From assembly GCA_044336205.1 (NCBI GenBank), contig CP172318.1, positions 1,612,001-1,676,000 on the forward strand: a stretch of DNA of 64,000 nucleotides, given 5' to 3'. The DNA is from Ruoffia sp044336205 (lineage in GTDB: Bacteria; Bacillota; Bacilli; Lactobacillales; Aerococcaceae). This document shows positions 23,562 to 33,142 of this stretch, piece by piece. Position numbers and translations under genes: made by a program. How positions within the stretch are numbered: the stretch's first letter is position 1; every line of letters begins with the position of its first letter. The notes under the pieces are model-generated. The model was not told the origin of the DNA and did no database searches. It was given only the letters and a program-made list of their open reading frames with translations.

Positions 23562-26500
23562 TTATTCCACACCTTTTAGTGCCTCTACCATATCGATTTT
23601 CTTCAATTTAAAATACATGACTAACATAACGATTGAAGAGAATGCGAATGAAATAGCTAAGGCCAGTAGATAACTTGATAAATGGATCGTAGGATGGAAT
23701 AATATATCATTCATCTGCATCGTCTTAAGCAAGAACTGATTCATAACCGTTCCAAAAGCCAATCCTATAATACCTCCAATGAAAGTTAATATAAGCACTT
23801 CATTAAAGATATACATACTTACTTCGTTATCATAGAAACCAAGAACTTTAATTGTCGATAGTTCACGAATCCGTTCGGCCACATTGATATTGGTTAAATT
23901 ATAAAGAACTACAAAGGCCAGTGCAGCGGCTGATACAATTAATACAAGTGTAATTAAGTCTAAACTTCCCATCTGGTCTGAGAAATTATCTTCAATGACT
24001 TGAAAGTCAACCGTTGTCAACACAGTATCAGAAGATATAATATCTTCTTCAATCGTTTTCCGGTTGGCGTCGTCTTGGTAATCGATTAAGAATGAATTGG
24101 TTGTTGGGCTTTGATTGAATTTCTCTTGATAAGTACTCTCCGTCAAGTAAATATAATGTGCGGCATAGTTTTCGACGATGGTATAGTCCCCAATGTCAAA
24201 GCTTTGAAAATCTTCATTCTCTATGACAAAAGTATGACCATCGTCTAGCCCTAGTAATTCCCCCATCCGCTCAGTTACAAACGGACCTCCCGCTTGAATA
24301 TTCTCAAGCTGTGACTCTTGATCCCTTTGTCTTAATGTAACAAAACTTGAAAAGTCTTCTAAATCACCCATCGGTACCATTACGGTTACAGTTTGAGTCT
24401 GGCCTTCTTCTAATTCAAATTCATAATTTTCTTGAAAGACTGGCATCATAGCTTCAATCTCAGACATTGAACTTAATTCACTATGAAGTGATTCGACTTC
24501 ATCTTCATTAACATCAGTGTTCAAGTAAACCATTCCGTCTGATGTTTGAAGTTGGCCGAATTGAACATCAACAATACTACTAATCGTATTACTTATTCCA
24601 AAGCCAGTAACAATTAACATCGTGCATCCAGCCACACCTAGTAAAGTCATAGCATTTCTACCTTTATAACGTAATAAGTTACGAGTCGTCATCTTTGCGT
24701 TAAAACTAAATCGATTCCAGATCATTGGGAATCTCTCAAGAAATAGTTTACGTCCTGACTTAGGTGGTTCAGGCAAAAGTAAGTTTGCAGGTTGAGTTCG
24801 CAACATGTTTAATGGAGTTAGTATTGCTGGCGTTAGTACGGTGATTAAGGCAATCATCACCGCTATCAGATTCCAATCCCACAATATAGCAATTTGCGGA
24901 TTATCAAAGTAATAAAGCATATTGTAAGCATTAATAATTACTCCAGGAAAAATCCAGTAAGCTAACACGATACCAACAATCGCTCCAAGCAATCCCGCAA
25001 TCCCTGCATAGAAAACAAACTTCACAATAATAGTCGGAGTTCTATAGCCTAATTGCTTCATCGTTCCCATATAATTTCGTTGTTCACTTGCCATCCGTTT
25101 AATAGTTGTGAATGTGACTAATAAAGCAATCGCCAAGAAAAACACGGGGAAAATATTTGAAATAATCCCTAATTGATCAGCATTATTTTTTAAAGTTTGA
25201 AAGGCTGGGAAGTCAGTCTGATCATTCACTAAATACTTAGGTAGTGATAGGTCTGCTAACGATTTTTCAGCATCAACTAAGTCAGCCTCTCCATCTTTTA
25301 ACTCTTGAATAGCCTCATCATACTCTTCATCAAACTGAAGTTTATTCCAAAGATATAGATATTCCCCTTGCATCAGTTGCCAGCGGCCTTTGATTGCTTT
25401 TTGGCGACCTTCGGCCATTTCATCTTGTCCTATTTGAAGACTTTGATAGGTTTCATTCAAGGTCTGACGACCTGCTTCCAAGTCTTTTAATCCTTCTAGG
25501 ATTTGAGCTTGAGCTTTATCTAATTGTTGACGACCGGCAACTAAGCTAGCATAAGACGCATCTAATTGGCTTTGGCCACTAGTTCTTTGGGCGTTTAATT
25601 CCGTCCATCCTTCATTAATGGCTGCTTGAGCTTGTTCTAATTGGGCCAATCCCGCGTAATATTCTTGCCAACCTGCTTCTAAGCTTGCACTCTGCGAATC
25701 CAATTCCGCTTGACTTGCTTGAAGCATCTCAATAGCATTTACTAATTTTTGCATTTGTGATCGGATTGCTTCCAAGTCAAGGTCACCTGGAACTGTTGGG
25801 GCTTCACCTTCATTCGTTAAATTCTCTAATTCATTATTTAACTGTTCCAATTCCCTTTGGTTTTGCTCTAACTGTTGGTTTAGGTCAGTTCGTTCTTGTT
25901 CCAATGTTTGTCGTTGGATTAACTGATTAGTGATCTTATCAATATTTGCTTGAATGCTTGATGACTCATTATTCAGTTCTGCTAATCTGGCTTCGTTTGT
26001 TGCTAGTTCTTCCTGTAAAGCAAGGTGATTAGCTTCCGTTAATGATTCATTAGATAATTGTTCAACCAATTGTCCATTGACTTGATTGAGTTGATTAGTA
26101 TTATTATTATTCATCTGAAGTTGAGTATTCAATGAATCTAGTTGACTTTGAAGGGATTCAGCATTCTCAAGCTGTGTTAATTCAGCTTCAATTTCTTTTA
26201 AGCGGTTTTGATTATCAGTTATCCTTTGCTCAAGTATGTTGATTTTTTCTTTAAGACTCTCAACTTCTTGTGGCTTGCCTTGTGAATTAAGTTCTTCTAG
26301 TTCGGATTCTAAACGAGTTAATTCAGTATTTAATTGTTCGATTAGCTCCGATATTTCTATATCTGAATTCATTTCAGTGCCTAATAAACTACTTAATAGT
26401 GCAACTTGCTTTTGTGTCAGCTCTAAGTCCGAAATTGTAACCCTTGTATCCACATCTTGGGATAGCTGGCTCACTAAATTATTAATAATAGTTACATTTG

Positions 26501-27920
26501 ATGCCAATGTATCTCGTTCAATAATCAAACTATTCAACCAAGCGACTAACTCTGGATTATTTTCCAAGTTTGATTGATTCAATAAAGCGATAAAAGCATT
26601 CAGTTGGTCCAGCTGACTCTCCATAGCAACTAACAATTCTTCCGGTGGAATTTGCTGGTTAGTTGCCTGGCTAATCTGTTCAAGTAGAGCTTGCCGACCT
26701 GCATTCAATTGTGAATAGCCAGCGTCTAAGGCTTCTTGTCCTGCCACTAAAGTGGCATACCCTGCTTGTGCTTCAGCGGCACTTTGAGAGAGTTGAGCTT
26801 GAGCATCATTTAACTGTCCTTCAGCGTCTGCAATACCTTCGGTGAAAGCACGAAGCCCTTCTTCATATAAGGCTAGGCCTTCTTGATAACTTGCTTCATT
26901 AAAGTCAATCTGTGCTCTCGCATCTGCTAGTTCCATACGTCCTTGATGATAGGTCTGAACACCTTTTTCAAACTCTTCTTGACCCGACTCTAATTCATCG
27001 ATTGCTTGCATTAATTCTATCTGACCTTGAGATATTTCTAATCGGCTATCTTCCAGATCTTTTTTAGCATTATTCAGCTCTCGCTTAACATCTTCTAATG
27101 CTTGATAGCCATCATCAATTTCTACTTGACCCTCATCAATAGCCTCTTTAATCTCAGTTTCTAACTCTGCTAAGCGGTCTTCAGGTCTTCCTTCAAAGGC
27201 TTGTTCAATGCGACTGATTGCCGCTTGAGCAACTTGGTTGTGCTCTTCAGTATATTCCTTCTTATCCTGTGCCGCCTCTACCCAATAATAGGCTTCCGTA
27301 TAGATGTCACCACTGATTGCTTGGTCGCTTACAATGACAAAGGCAGTCTCACTGCCGCTGCGTGTAATCCGTTCAATAAAGAGCGATGACCGTGCAAAAC
27401 CAACGACAGTATAGTCACTCTCTTTTAAATTAACTCCTTGCATCTTCGGATCGTCCAAGCTAATACGGTCGCCAATTTCAATCGGTTCATCCATTTGTTT
27501 GTTTAATATTTCAAGATATTTTGAATCTAATACAATTTCATCGGATGCTTCTACCATTCGCCCTTCATTAATTTTAAAGAAATCTGTCGATTCATCTCCA
27601 TTATAAGTGTAGATTTTGACATTTTCTTCGCCTGGTCGCAAGACACTGTTGACCGACTGCATAGGTAACCACTTCACACCTTCAATGTCAGATAAAATAT
27701 CTAAATCTTGCTGATTCAATCCTGCTGTTGATTGAATTTGTCCATCGGGGATGTTAGATTCCTCGTAGATGGATTGAGCGGTCTTTACCATAGATGGACC
27801 TGCAGCTCGAATCCCTACAAAGAATGCAACTCCTAAGGTAATAATAGCGAATATTGAAAGAAATCTGGGTAGAGTTTTCTTAATTTCTCGAATATTATCT
27901 TTCCATAATGAAGAATTCAT
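23562..27920 (-). CDS. FtsX-like ABC transporter permease with giant coiled-coil domain
   Basis: A 1452-residue permease, several times the size of a standard MacB/FtsX-type subunit. TM1 is near residues 22-43 (FLSIFAIITLGVAFFVG). An extracytoplasmic globular part follows, then roughly residues 240-930 form an almost continuous coiled coil rich in Q, E, N and L (ELEELN, QQLEQNQRELEQLNNELENL). In this stretch, motifs such as LxxGxxxL recur on both sides and suggest a hairpin that folds back. Two FtsX domains follow (VFFLAIALLVTFTTIKRM; LIVSAAALAFVVLYNLTNINVAERIREL). Start is ATG 27920 (MNSSLWK), 6 bases after GGAGG; a TTG six codons upstream overlaps that RBS. Pairs with the ATPase 24 bp upstream. 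Substrate unknown; peptide, lipoprotein or wall-linked roles are known in the superfamily. Confidence 0.88.
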   Translation of the reverse strand: MNSSLWKDNIREIKKTLPRFLSIFAIITLGVAFFVGIRAAGPSMVKTAQSIYEESNIPDGQIQSTAGLNQQDLDILSDIEGVKWLPMQSVNSVLRPGEENVKIYTYNGDESTDFFKINEGRMVEASDEIVLDSKYLEILNKQMDEPIEIGDRISLDDPKMQGVNLKESDYTVVGFARSSLFIERITRSGSETAFVIVSDQAISGDIYTEAYYWVEAAQDKKEYTEEHNQVAQAAISRIEQAFEGRPEDRLAELETEIKEAIDEGQVEIDDGYQALEDVKRELNNAKKDLEDSRLEISQGQIELMQAIDELESGQEEFEKGVQTYHQGRMELADARAQIDFNEASYQEGLALYEEGLRAFTEGIADAEGQLNDAQAQLSQSAAEAQAGYATLVAGQEALDAGYSQLNAGRQALLEQISQATNQQIPPEELLVAMESQLDQLNAFIALLNQSNLENNPELVAWLNSLIIERDTLASNVTIINNLVSQLSQDVDTRVTISDLELTQKQVALLSSLLGTEMNSDIEISELIEQLNTELTRLESELEELNSQGKPQEVESLKEKINILEQRITDNQNRLKEIEAELTQLENAESLQSQLDSLNTQLQMNNNNTNQLNQVNGQLVEQLSNESLTEANHLALQEELATNEARLAELNNESSSIQANIDKITNQLIQRQTLEQERTDLNQQLEQNQRELEQLNNELENLTNEGEAPTVPGDLDLEAIRSQMQKLVNAIEMLQASQAELDSQSASLEAGWQEYYAGLAQLEQAQAAINEGWTELNAQRTSGQSQLDASYASLVAGRQQLDKAQAQILEGLKDLEAGRQTLNETYQSLQIGQDEMAEGRQKAIKGRWQLMQGEYLYLWNKLQFDEEYDEAIQELKDGEADLVDAEKSLADLSLPKYLVNDQTDFPAFQTLKNNADQLGIISNIFPVFFLAIALLVTFTTIKRMASEQRNYMGTMKQLGYRTPTIIVKFVFYAGIAGLLGAIVGIVLAYWIFPGVIINAYNMLYYFDNPQIAILWDWNLIAVMIALITVLTPAILTPLNMLRTQPANLLLPEPPKSGRKLFLERFPMIWNRFSFNAKMTTRNLLRYKGRNAMTLLGVAGCTMLIVTGFGISNTISSIVDVQFGQLQTSDGMVYLNTDVNEDEVESLHSELSSMSEIEAMMPVFQENYEFELEEGQTQTVTVMVPMGDLEDFSSFVTLRQRDQESQLENIQAGGPFVTERMGELLGLDDGHTFVIENEDFQSFDIGDYTIVENYAAHYIYLTESTYQEKFNQSPTTNSFLIDYQDDANRKTIEEDIISSDTVLTTVDFQVIEDNFSDQMGSLDLITLVLIVSAAALAFVVLYNLTNINVAERIRELSTIKVLGFYDNEVSMYIFNEVLILTFIGGIIGLAFGTVMNQFLLKTMQMNDILFHPTIHLSSYLLALAISFAFSSIVMLVMYFKLKKIDMVEALKGVE

Positions 27921-27944
27921 ATCATTCCTCCTCTTCAAAACAAC

Positions 27945-28646
27945 TTACCATGTAATCTCCTCTACTTTTAATGGGGCTTCATTCAACTGAATGTCTTCCA
28001 CCTTTCCATTACGAATCTTAATGACACGGTCGGCCATTTCTGCAATGGTTGTATTATGAGTAATGATTACAATCGTCGTATCAGTCTGTCGACTAGTATC
28101 TTGAAGTAGCTTGAGAATCTGCTTACCCGTCTCATAGTCCAAAGCTCCTGTGGGCTCATCAGCCAAGAGTAACTTTGGTCGACTTGCAATCGCTCGAGCA
28201 ATAGACACACGTTGTTGCTCCCCACCAGATAATTGAGCTGGGAAGTTGTCCGCTCGATGAGATAAGCCACATTGTTCTAATACTTCCATTACATCTGCCC
28301 CACTTTCCGAAATTTGAATAGAAAGCTCAACATTCTCCTTAGCAGTTAAGTTAGGCACTAGATTATAATTTTGGAAGACAAATCCAATGTTATTACGACG
28401 AAAGGTCGTCAATTCTTTATCTGAATAATTCGTAATATCCTTTCCAGCAATAATCACTTCACCCGAGGTCACCTTATCCATCCCACCAAGAATATTCAAT
28501 GTAGTTGACTTTCCTGCTCCAGAAGGACCTAAGATAACCGCTAATTCCCCCTCCTGAATATTAAAAGATACACCATCATTCGCACGTGTAACTACTTCAC
28601 CGTTACTGTACTCCTTGACAACATCTTTTAATTCAATATAACTCAT
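27945..28646 (-). CDS. ABC transporter ATP-binding protein (MacB/LolD type)
   Basis: A 233-residue nucleotide-binding subunit. Walker A is LGPSGAGKST, the Q-loop FVFQNYNLVPNLT, the signature LSGGEQQRVSIARAI, Walker B LLLADEPTGALD and the H-loop IITHN. The ADEPTGALD form and length are those of the type VII (MacB/LolD/FtsE) group, which pairs with FtsX-fold permeases such as the one encoded next. It lies 14 bp after the methyltransferase gene and 24 bp before the permease, so the three are probably co-transcribed. Confidence 0.95.
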   Translation of the reverse strand: MSYIELKDVVKEYSNGEVVTRANDGVSFNIQEGELAVILGPSGAGKSTTLNILGGMDKVTSGEVIIAGKDITNYSDKELTTFRRNNIGFVFQNYNLVPNLTAKENVELSIQISESGADVMEVLEQCGLSHRADNFPAQLSGGEQQRVSIARAIASRPKLLLADEPTGALDYETGKQILKLLQDTSRQTDTTIVIITHNTTIAEMADRVIKIRNGKVEDIQLNEAPLKVEEITW

Positions 28647-28660
28647 AACATCACCTCTAG

Positions 28661-29854
28661 CTAATTCTCACGATAAAATACTAATACTTTCAAATAATTA
28701 CTCTCTTCATCTTGGCTTGTTGGGAAATCTTCGGGTAGTTCGAATTTTTGGATTAAATAATAAGTTCCTTCTAAGTTTTGAGTCAATTCAACCATATCCC
28801 GTTGAAAATCTTCAATAAGATATTTACTATTATTCGTACTTAAAATGGTTAAGCCATTCGGATTCGTTAGTTTGAATAACTGTTCAGCTAGTTTTGGATA
28901 GTTTTTTTCTACTCGAAAAATCAGCTTCTTAGAACGAGCAAAGCTTGGTGGGTCACTAATGACTAGATCATAAGTAATATGATTCTTTAAAGCATAATCT
29001 AAGTAATTAAAGACATCCATCACACGAACTTCGTGGGCTGATTCCTTAAACTGTAAATCGTTCACTTCAAACTGTTCTGATGTTAGCTCTAAACTACGAT
29101 TAGCAACATCAACACTAACTGTTCGCTTGCTACCACCCACGGCAGCCGCCACAGAAAAAGCTCCAGTATAACTGAAAACATTCAAGACTGACATGGACTC
29201 ATTAGCTTGCGTTCGAATAAAATCTCTCACATCTCGTTGATCTAAGAAGATACCTGTCATCCAACTCTCACCAAGATAAACGGCATATTGAATATTGTTT
29301 TCTCTAATGATAAGTGGTTTTGGTGCTTCATCACCACTAACTAATGAGATTAATTCTAGCTCATTAGTTTGGAATCGAATTGTTTCATACACCCCTTTAA
29401 CAGCTGGTAATAATTCCTTAATGGCTTCAAGGAACCATTCACGGTACTCATAGATTCCTTGTGAGTACCAATTAATTAGTAAGAAATGACCATACCTGTC
29501 AATCGTTACTCCACCAATACCATCACCTTCACCATTGAATAATCTAAAAGCCGTCGTCGCCTCGCTATTGAAGAAGTGTTCACGGTTTTGAATTGCATCC
29601 TCTAAAGCGTAATAAACAAAGGTTTCATCCCAATATTGATCTTGGTAGTTAGTAATAATCCAACCTAATCCTTTATTTTGTCTCCCGACTAACATTTTTC
29701 CTAAAAAATTTTGATTTACATCGTTTAATATAACGACCGTACCTTCTACAAGGTGTTTGGCCTTATCTTCGTTTTGAAAGTCGAGCGTCTTAACAAGTTT
29801 TCCACCTGCTTTAATACGCTCTGTTGCTAATCCTTTTAATTTATATTCCGCCAT
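28661..29854 (-). CDS. Class I SAM-dependent rRNA methyltransferase (RlmI/YccW-like)
   Basis: A 397-residue cytosolic enzyme of the RlmI family, which methylates cytosine in 23S rRNA. It has an N-terminal PUA domain (about 1-75, LATERIKAGGK), a central EEHUD-like domain, and a Rossmann methyltransferase domain: motif I VLNVFSYTGAFSVAAA with acidic VSVDVANRSLE, and motif IV DLVISDPPSFARSKK. The exact target base is inferred from the family only. It is 18 bp downstream of an unknown secreted protein gene and precedes the ABC exporter genes. Confidence 0.9.
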   Translation of the reverse strand: MAEYKLKGLATERIKAGGKLVKTLDFQNEDKAKHLVEGTVVILNDVNQNFLGKMLVGRQNKGLGWIITNYQDQYWDETFVYYALEDAIQNREHFFNSEATTAFRLFNGEGDGIGGVTIDRYGHFLLINWYSQGIYEYREWFLEAIKELLPAVKGVYETIRFQTNELELISLVSGDEAPKPLIIRENNIQYAVYLGESWMTGIFLDQRDVRDFIRTQANESMSVLNVFSYTGAFSVAAAVGGSKRTVSVDVANRSLELTSEQFEVNDLQFKESAHEVRVMDVFNYLDYALKNHITYDLVISDPPSFARSKKLIFRVEKNYPKLAEQLFKLTNPNGLTILSTNNSKYLIEDFQRDMVELTQNLEGTYYLIQKFELPEDFPTSQDEESNYLKVLVFYREN

Positions 29855-29872
29855 AATTTACTTCCTTTATTA

Positions 29873-31048
29873 TTAATATAATTTTTGAATATCTAGTATC
29901 TCTGTTTGGTCTTTCTTCGTTAAGGAGGACTCTAATAAATAACTGAATTCTGTCAGTGTCATTGTTTGAATTTCTGCAAGTGTCGGGATTTCTTTCTGTG
30001 TCGGTGAGATAGTTAATTCTAAGCGGTAGTTAAAAGACTGAATATCCGCCGTTTGATTACTAAAAATATTAAGTAGAAACTGTTCATATAAACCAGTTAG
30101 AGTGGCAGAAAATGTTGTCATTTCTGGGTTAATCATTAGTGTCGCCTTTGTTAATTTATCTGTGACATGGGTCGTACTAATATTACTATCCCACTCATAA
30201 TCAGTGGGAACAACTTCAGCAGGCGGTGCCTGATCGATCAAACTATCTGTAATTTTAGATTCAAGCTTTGTTTTAAAGGAGACCCCTTTTGCATTTTCAG
30301 ATACATTAAAGCGTTGTCTAGCCACTACATCATAATCCATGAATCGCTGGTTGGTCTCGCTAATATCAATGTTAAAATAATAGTCCAAGGCTATACTTCC
30401 AGAGTTTTGAAATAAACCGCGAGGAATTTCTAATCGTTCCACATCAACAATAGTACTATTATTAAGTTGGTAGATATTTTCTGGGTCAACTTGCTTCATT
30501 AAGTCTGAATTAGGCAAGTATAATAAATTATCTAATAAACTATTATTTAATGTAATATCCTCAAGCTCAGTACCAGAGATAGGAAAATAATAATCACTAT
30601 ATGCTACAAATTGATTTTGAATCGCTTCGTTAAAGTATAGTTGGTTAAAGAAATCAGAATCTTCCAGTAATTGAATTGTTTTAATATAAACTAAGCCAAA
30701 TTCACGATAAGCAACAAGATCATAAGTATGCTTTGTCACCTCATCATCTTGCTTATACTCGTATATATCGAACAACCACTTAGAATCTCCTGTTTTGGCG
30801 TCCCCAATAATCTCACCATCTACTAAGAGTTGACCTTCATACGTATTCAAAAAACGAAAAGAAATGCTATATTTTTCTAATCGATTTAGTTGATTAGTCA
30901 ATAGCTCCAAATCATTCATTAATGTATTGACTGTTTCTTCATCTTCCACATCAAGTGACTCAAACGAACTGGCATAAGCAAAGTTTATTGGAAAAAGCAT
31001 ACAAATTATTAAACATATTTGGATTGTTAATTTTAAGGATTTTAGCAT
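29873..31048 (-). CDS. Unknown secreted protein
   Basis: A 391-residue protein with a classical signal peptide (MLKSLKLTIQICLIICMLFP, likely cut after YASS or nearby) and no other membrane span. The mature part alternates short beta stretches and loops and is rich in Asp, Asn, Tyr and Leu. A run like YEGQLLVDGEIIGDAKTGDSKW and repeated YYF/YDY patterns recall LolA-like or other beta-sheet lipid-binding folds, but this is only an impression. No lipobox and no LPXTG. First gene of an apparent operon with the methyltransferase and ABC exporter; an extracytoplasmic partner of that exporter is possible. Confidence 0.75.
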   Translation of the reverse strand: MLKSLKLTIQICLIICMLFPINFAYASSFESLDVEDEETVNTLMNDLELLTNQLNRLEKYSISFRFLNTYEGQLLVDGEIIGDAKTGDSKWLFDIYEYKQDDEVTKHTYDLVAYREFGLVYIKTIQLLEDSDFFNQLYFNEAIQNQFVAYSDYYFPISGTELEDITLNNSLLDNLLYLPNSDLMKQVDPENIYQLNNSTIVDVERLEIPRGLFQNSGSIALDYYFNIDISETNQRFMDYDVVARQRFNVSENAKGVSFKTKLESKITDSLIDQAPPAEVVPTDYEWDSNISTTHVTDKLTKATLMINPEMTTFSATLTGLYEQFLLNIFSNQTADIQSFNYRLELTISPTQKEIPTLAEIQTMTLTEFSYLLESSLTKKDQTEILDIQKLY

Positions 31049-31191
31049 TTTTACAGCCCCTAACTGTTAGTTACTCGTCTCATATATTAGCATAAAAAAG
31101 ATAACTTAGTATGAACTTACTGTATTATTTTATTGAAACGATATGATTTCTAATCTGTTAATACATTTATTTTTACATTCAAGACAAAGAA

Positions 31192-31235
31192 AGAGTCTTC
31201 TATTCAAGTCACTCTGTACTTAAATAAAAGACTCT
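31192..31235 (-). terminator. Terminator after csbD-like gene
   Basis: AGAGTCTT (31192-31199) pairs with 31228-31235 and the hairpin extends inward (AAGT/ACTT). On the minus strand TTTCTTTG follows. Confidence 0.65.
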
Positions 31236-31261
31236 CTGATTAGTTTTAAAATCTAGGTTGA

Positions 31262-31462
31262 TTATTTTTCGTCACCATCAAAAGCATCTTTAATACCTTC
31301 AACAGCACCTTTAACTGTATCTTTCGCATCATCTAATAAGTCTTTAGCTTTCCCACCCGTTTTTTGAGTTTTACCTTCAGCTTCTAACTTTTTGTCTCCA
31401 GATACTTTCCCTAATCCTTCTTTAACTTTTCCTTCTAATTCTTCTCTTTTTCCATCTGTCAT
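31262..31462 (-). CDS. CsbD-family stress protein
   Basis: A 66-residue, highly charged, Lys/Gly/Asp-rich protein with the CsbD pattern: REELEGKVKEGLGKVSGDKK, EGKTQKTGGKAKD, then a helical tail. CsbD proteins are abundant under general stress in Gram-positives; their molecular job is not known. AGGAGG is 8 bases before ATG 31462 (MTDGKRE); a TTG two codons upstream would sit too near the RBS. Single gene with its own terminator. Confidence 0.9.
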   Translation of the reverse strand: MTDGKREELEGKVKEGLGKVSGDKKLEAEGKTQKTGGKAKDLLDDAKDTVKGAVEGIKDAFDGDEK

Positions 31463-31706
31463 ATTCAATTCCTCCTATCAACTATATGTTATTTTCATCA
31501 TATTCAAGAATTAAGTTAAAGTCAATTAATAGCACTCGTAAGTTTTTTAATTCTGACAACCCAACTTTATCCCCGTTTATTTATTTTGTATTTGATCTCA
31601 TTATTTCTGCCTTTTTTGCATTGAAATTATAGTATGTTGCCTATAATATTTTTGCTTGCTTAATCCATACTCATCAACTAAACTTAGAGAAGATAAGGAG
31701 TGTATT

Positions 31707-32717
31707 ATGAAAGTATTACTATATAGTGAAAACTTAAAGCAAATAGGTAAGTCCGGTTTAGGGAAAGCCATTCAACATCAACAAGAAGCTTTGTCGCTTA
31801 ATCAGGTAGAATATACGACTGATTTAGAAGATAGCTTTGATTTACTCCATATTAATACATACTTTCCTAAATCATATTACGTCGCCCATAAATTAAGAAA
31901 CCAAGGCATCCCGATTGTCTACCACGCGCATTCAACAGAAGAAGATTTTAAGAATTCATTTAAATTCTCGAATCAGATTGCGCCACTATTCAAACAATGG
32001 CTCATTCAATCCTATCGACAAGGAGATATATTAATTGCTCCAACTCCTTACGCTAAGAAACTCCTTGATTCTTATAATATAGGTCGCGAGATTGTCAGCA
32101 TTTCTAATGGGATTGACCTTCGAAACTTTAAACTCATCAATCATGCCCGTGAGAAGTTTATTCAAGAGTTTAATTATAAGCAAAGTGACTTCATTGTGAT
32201 GGGAATTGGTTTATATCTTGAGCGCAAAGGCATATTAGATTTTGTGGAATTAGCCAAACGAATGCCTGAAGTGGAGTTTATTTGGTTTGGTTATACTGAC
32301 CTTAAACTAGTACCAGATAAGATAAAAGAAGCCATTCAAACAAAGCTTCCTAACTTAAAGTTTGCTGGCTATGTACCGAACGACACGATTATCCTTGCAC
32401 TGCAAGCGTCTGACCTTTTCTTATTCCCAACCATGGAAGAAACGGAAGGGATCCCCGCCCTTGAAGCTTGTGCAGCCAAAGCAAACTTTATTGTTCGTGA
32501 CATCCCAGTCTTTGATGACTGGCTCATCGATGGTGTTCATGTCTATAAAGGAAAGACTGTCGATGATTTTCAAATACTCATCGACCAATTCAAAGCCAAA
32601 AAGCTTTCAGCTTTAGGTGAAAATGCTTATCAAGTTGCAAAAGAAAGAGACTTGAAGCAAATTGGTAAACAACTCATTGAGGTTTACAATAAAGCCATTC
32701 AACTGAAGAAACACTAA
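31707..32717 (+). CDS. Glycolipid glycosyltransferase, LafB/CpoA-like (GT4)
   Basis: A 336-residue GT4 enzyme that strongly recalls streptococcal LafB/CpoA, which adds the second sugar to glucosyl-diacylglycerol, the anchor of lipoteichoic acid. Shared pattern: MKVLLYSENLK start, SGLGKAIQHQQEAL, DLLHINTYFPKSY, YHAHSTEEDFKNSF, IAPTPYAKKLL, ISNGIDLRNF, and the donor motif FPTMEETEGIPALEA (E-x7-E). Start at ATG 31707 after AAGGAG; a TTG frame 17 codons longer has no RBS. The sugar donor (UDP-Glc or UDP-Gal) is not decided by sequence. The partner for the first sugar might be the GT4 gene at 63-1211, but its gene context does not show that. Confidence 0.85.
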   Translation: MKVLLYSENLKQIGKSGLGKAIQHQQEALSLNQVEYTTDLEDSFDLLHINTYFPKSYYVAHKLRNQGIPIVYHAHSTEEDFKNSFKFSNQIAPLFKQWLIQSYRQGDILIAPTPYAKKLLDSYNIGREIVSISNGIDLRNFKLINHAREKFIQEFNYKQSDFIVMGIGLYLERKGILDFVELAKRMPEVEFIWFGYTDLKLVPDKIKEAIQTKLPNLKFAGYVPNDTIILALQASDLFLFPTMEETEGIPALEACAAKANFIVRDIPVFDDWLIDGVHVYKGKTVDDFQILIDQFKAKKLSALGENAYQVAKERDLKQIGKQLIEVYNKAIQLKKH

Positions 32718-32726
32718 AAATAGAAC

Positions 32727-32763
32727 CTGACTAGTAAAAAGCATACTAGTCAGATCCTTTTTA
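32727..32763. terminator. Terminator after the LafB-like gene
   Basis: CTGACTAGTA (32727-32736) pairs with 32744-32753 around a 7-base loop, then ATCCTTTTTA. It lies between convergent genes and may serve both. Confidence 0.8.
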
Positions 32764-32787
32764 TTTGCATCTAAATTGTTAGTGGAC

Positions 32788-33120
32788 TTATGAGGTAAGA
32801 ATATGGGTTTCTAAAAACTTATCAAGTTGCCCTTTATCTCTTGCTACTTGCCCATCCGATATGTTAGCTGGGTTGAGATACAAGCGTCCTACTTCCAAGT
32901 CATAATCATCATAAGCAACCACAGCTTCACCTTCGTCTGGGTCTTGAACCCGTTCTACTTTCGGGTAGATTTCTTTCAAAATGCTTTCTACATCTTCAGC
33001 AATCGCATCACGTAACACTTGATACATCTCTGCTTGAGCTTTTGGAATGTAGAAAATATCTACTTTAACTAAGTCTTCTTGTTCGTTATTTCGATGATTC
33101 TTTCTTCTTTTTTTAGCCAC
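32788..33120 (-). CDS. Small conserved-looking protein of unknown function
   Basis: A 110-residue soluble acidic protein with a very basic first 10 residues (AKKRRKNHRN). The body has a helix (KAQAEMYQVLRDAIAEDVESI) and a beta part (EAVVAYDDYDLEVGRLYLNP). I do not recognise the family. The start codon is GTG with AAAGGTG some 13 bases upstream, so the exact start is uncertain. Located 22 bp downstream of the HAD phosphatase gene; likely the second gene of that operon. Confidence 0.65.
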   Translation of the reverse strand: MAKKRRKNHRNNEQEDLVKVDIFYIPKAQAEMYQVLRDAIAEDVESILKEIYPKVERVQDPDEGEAVVAYDDYDLEVGRLYLNPANISDGQVARDKGQLDKFLETHILTS

Positions 33121-33142
33121 TATCTATAAGTACACCTTTCTA

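Noticed and set aside
26236..26577. Plus-strand frame of 113 codons within the ABC permease gene
   Set aside because: It is antisense to the coiled-coil coding region; its Ser/Leu-rich composition mirrors Glu/Gln/Asn codons. No RBS or family match.
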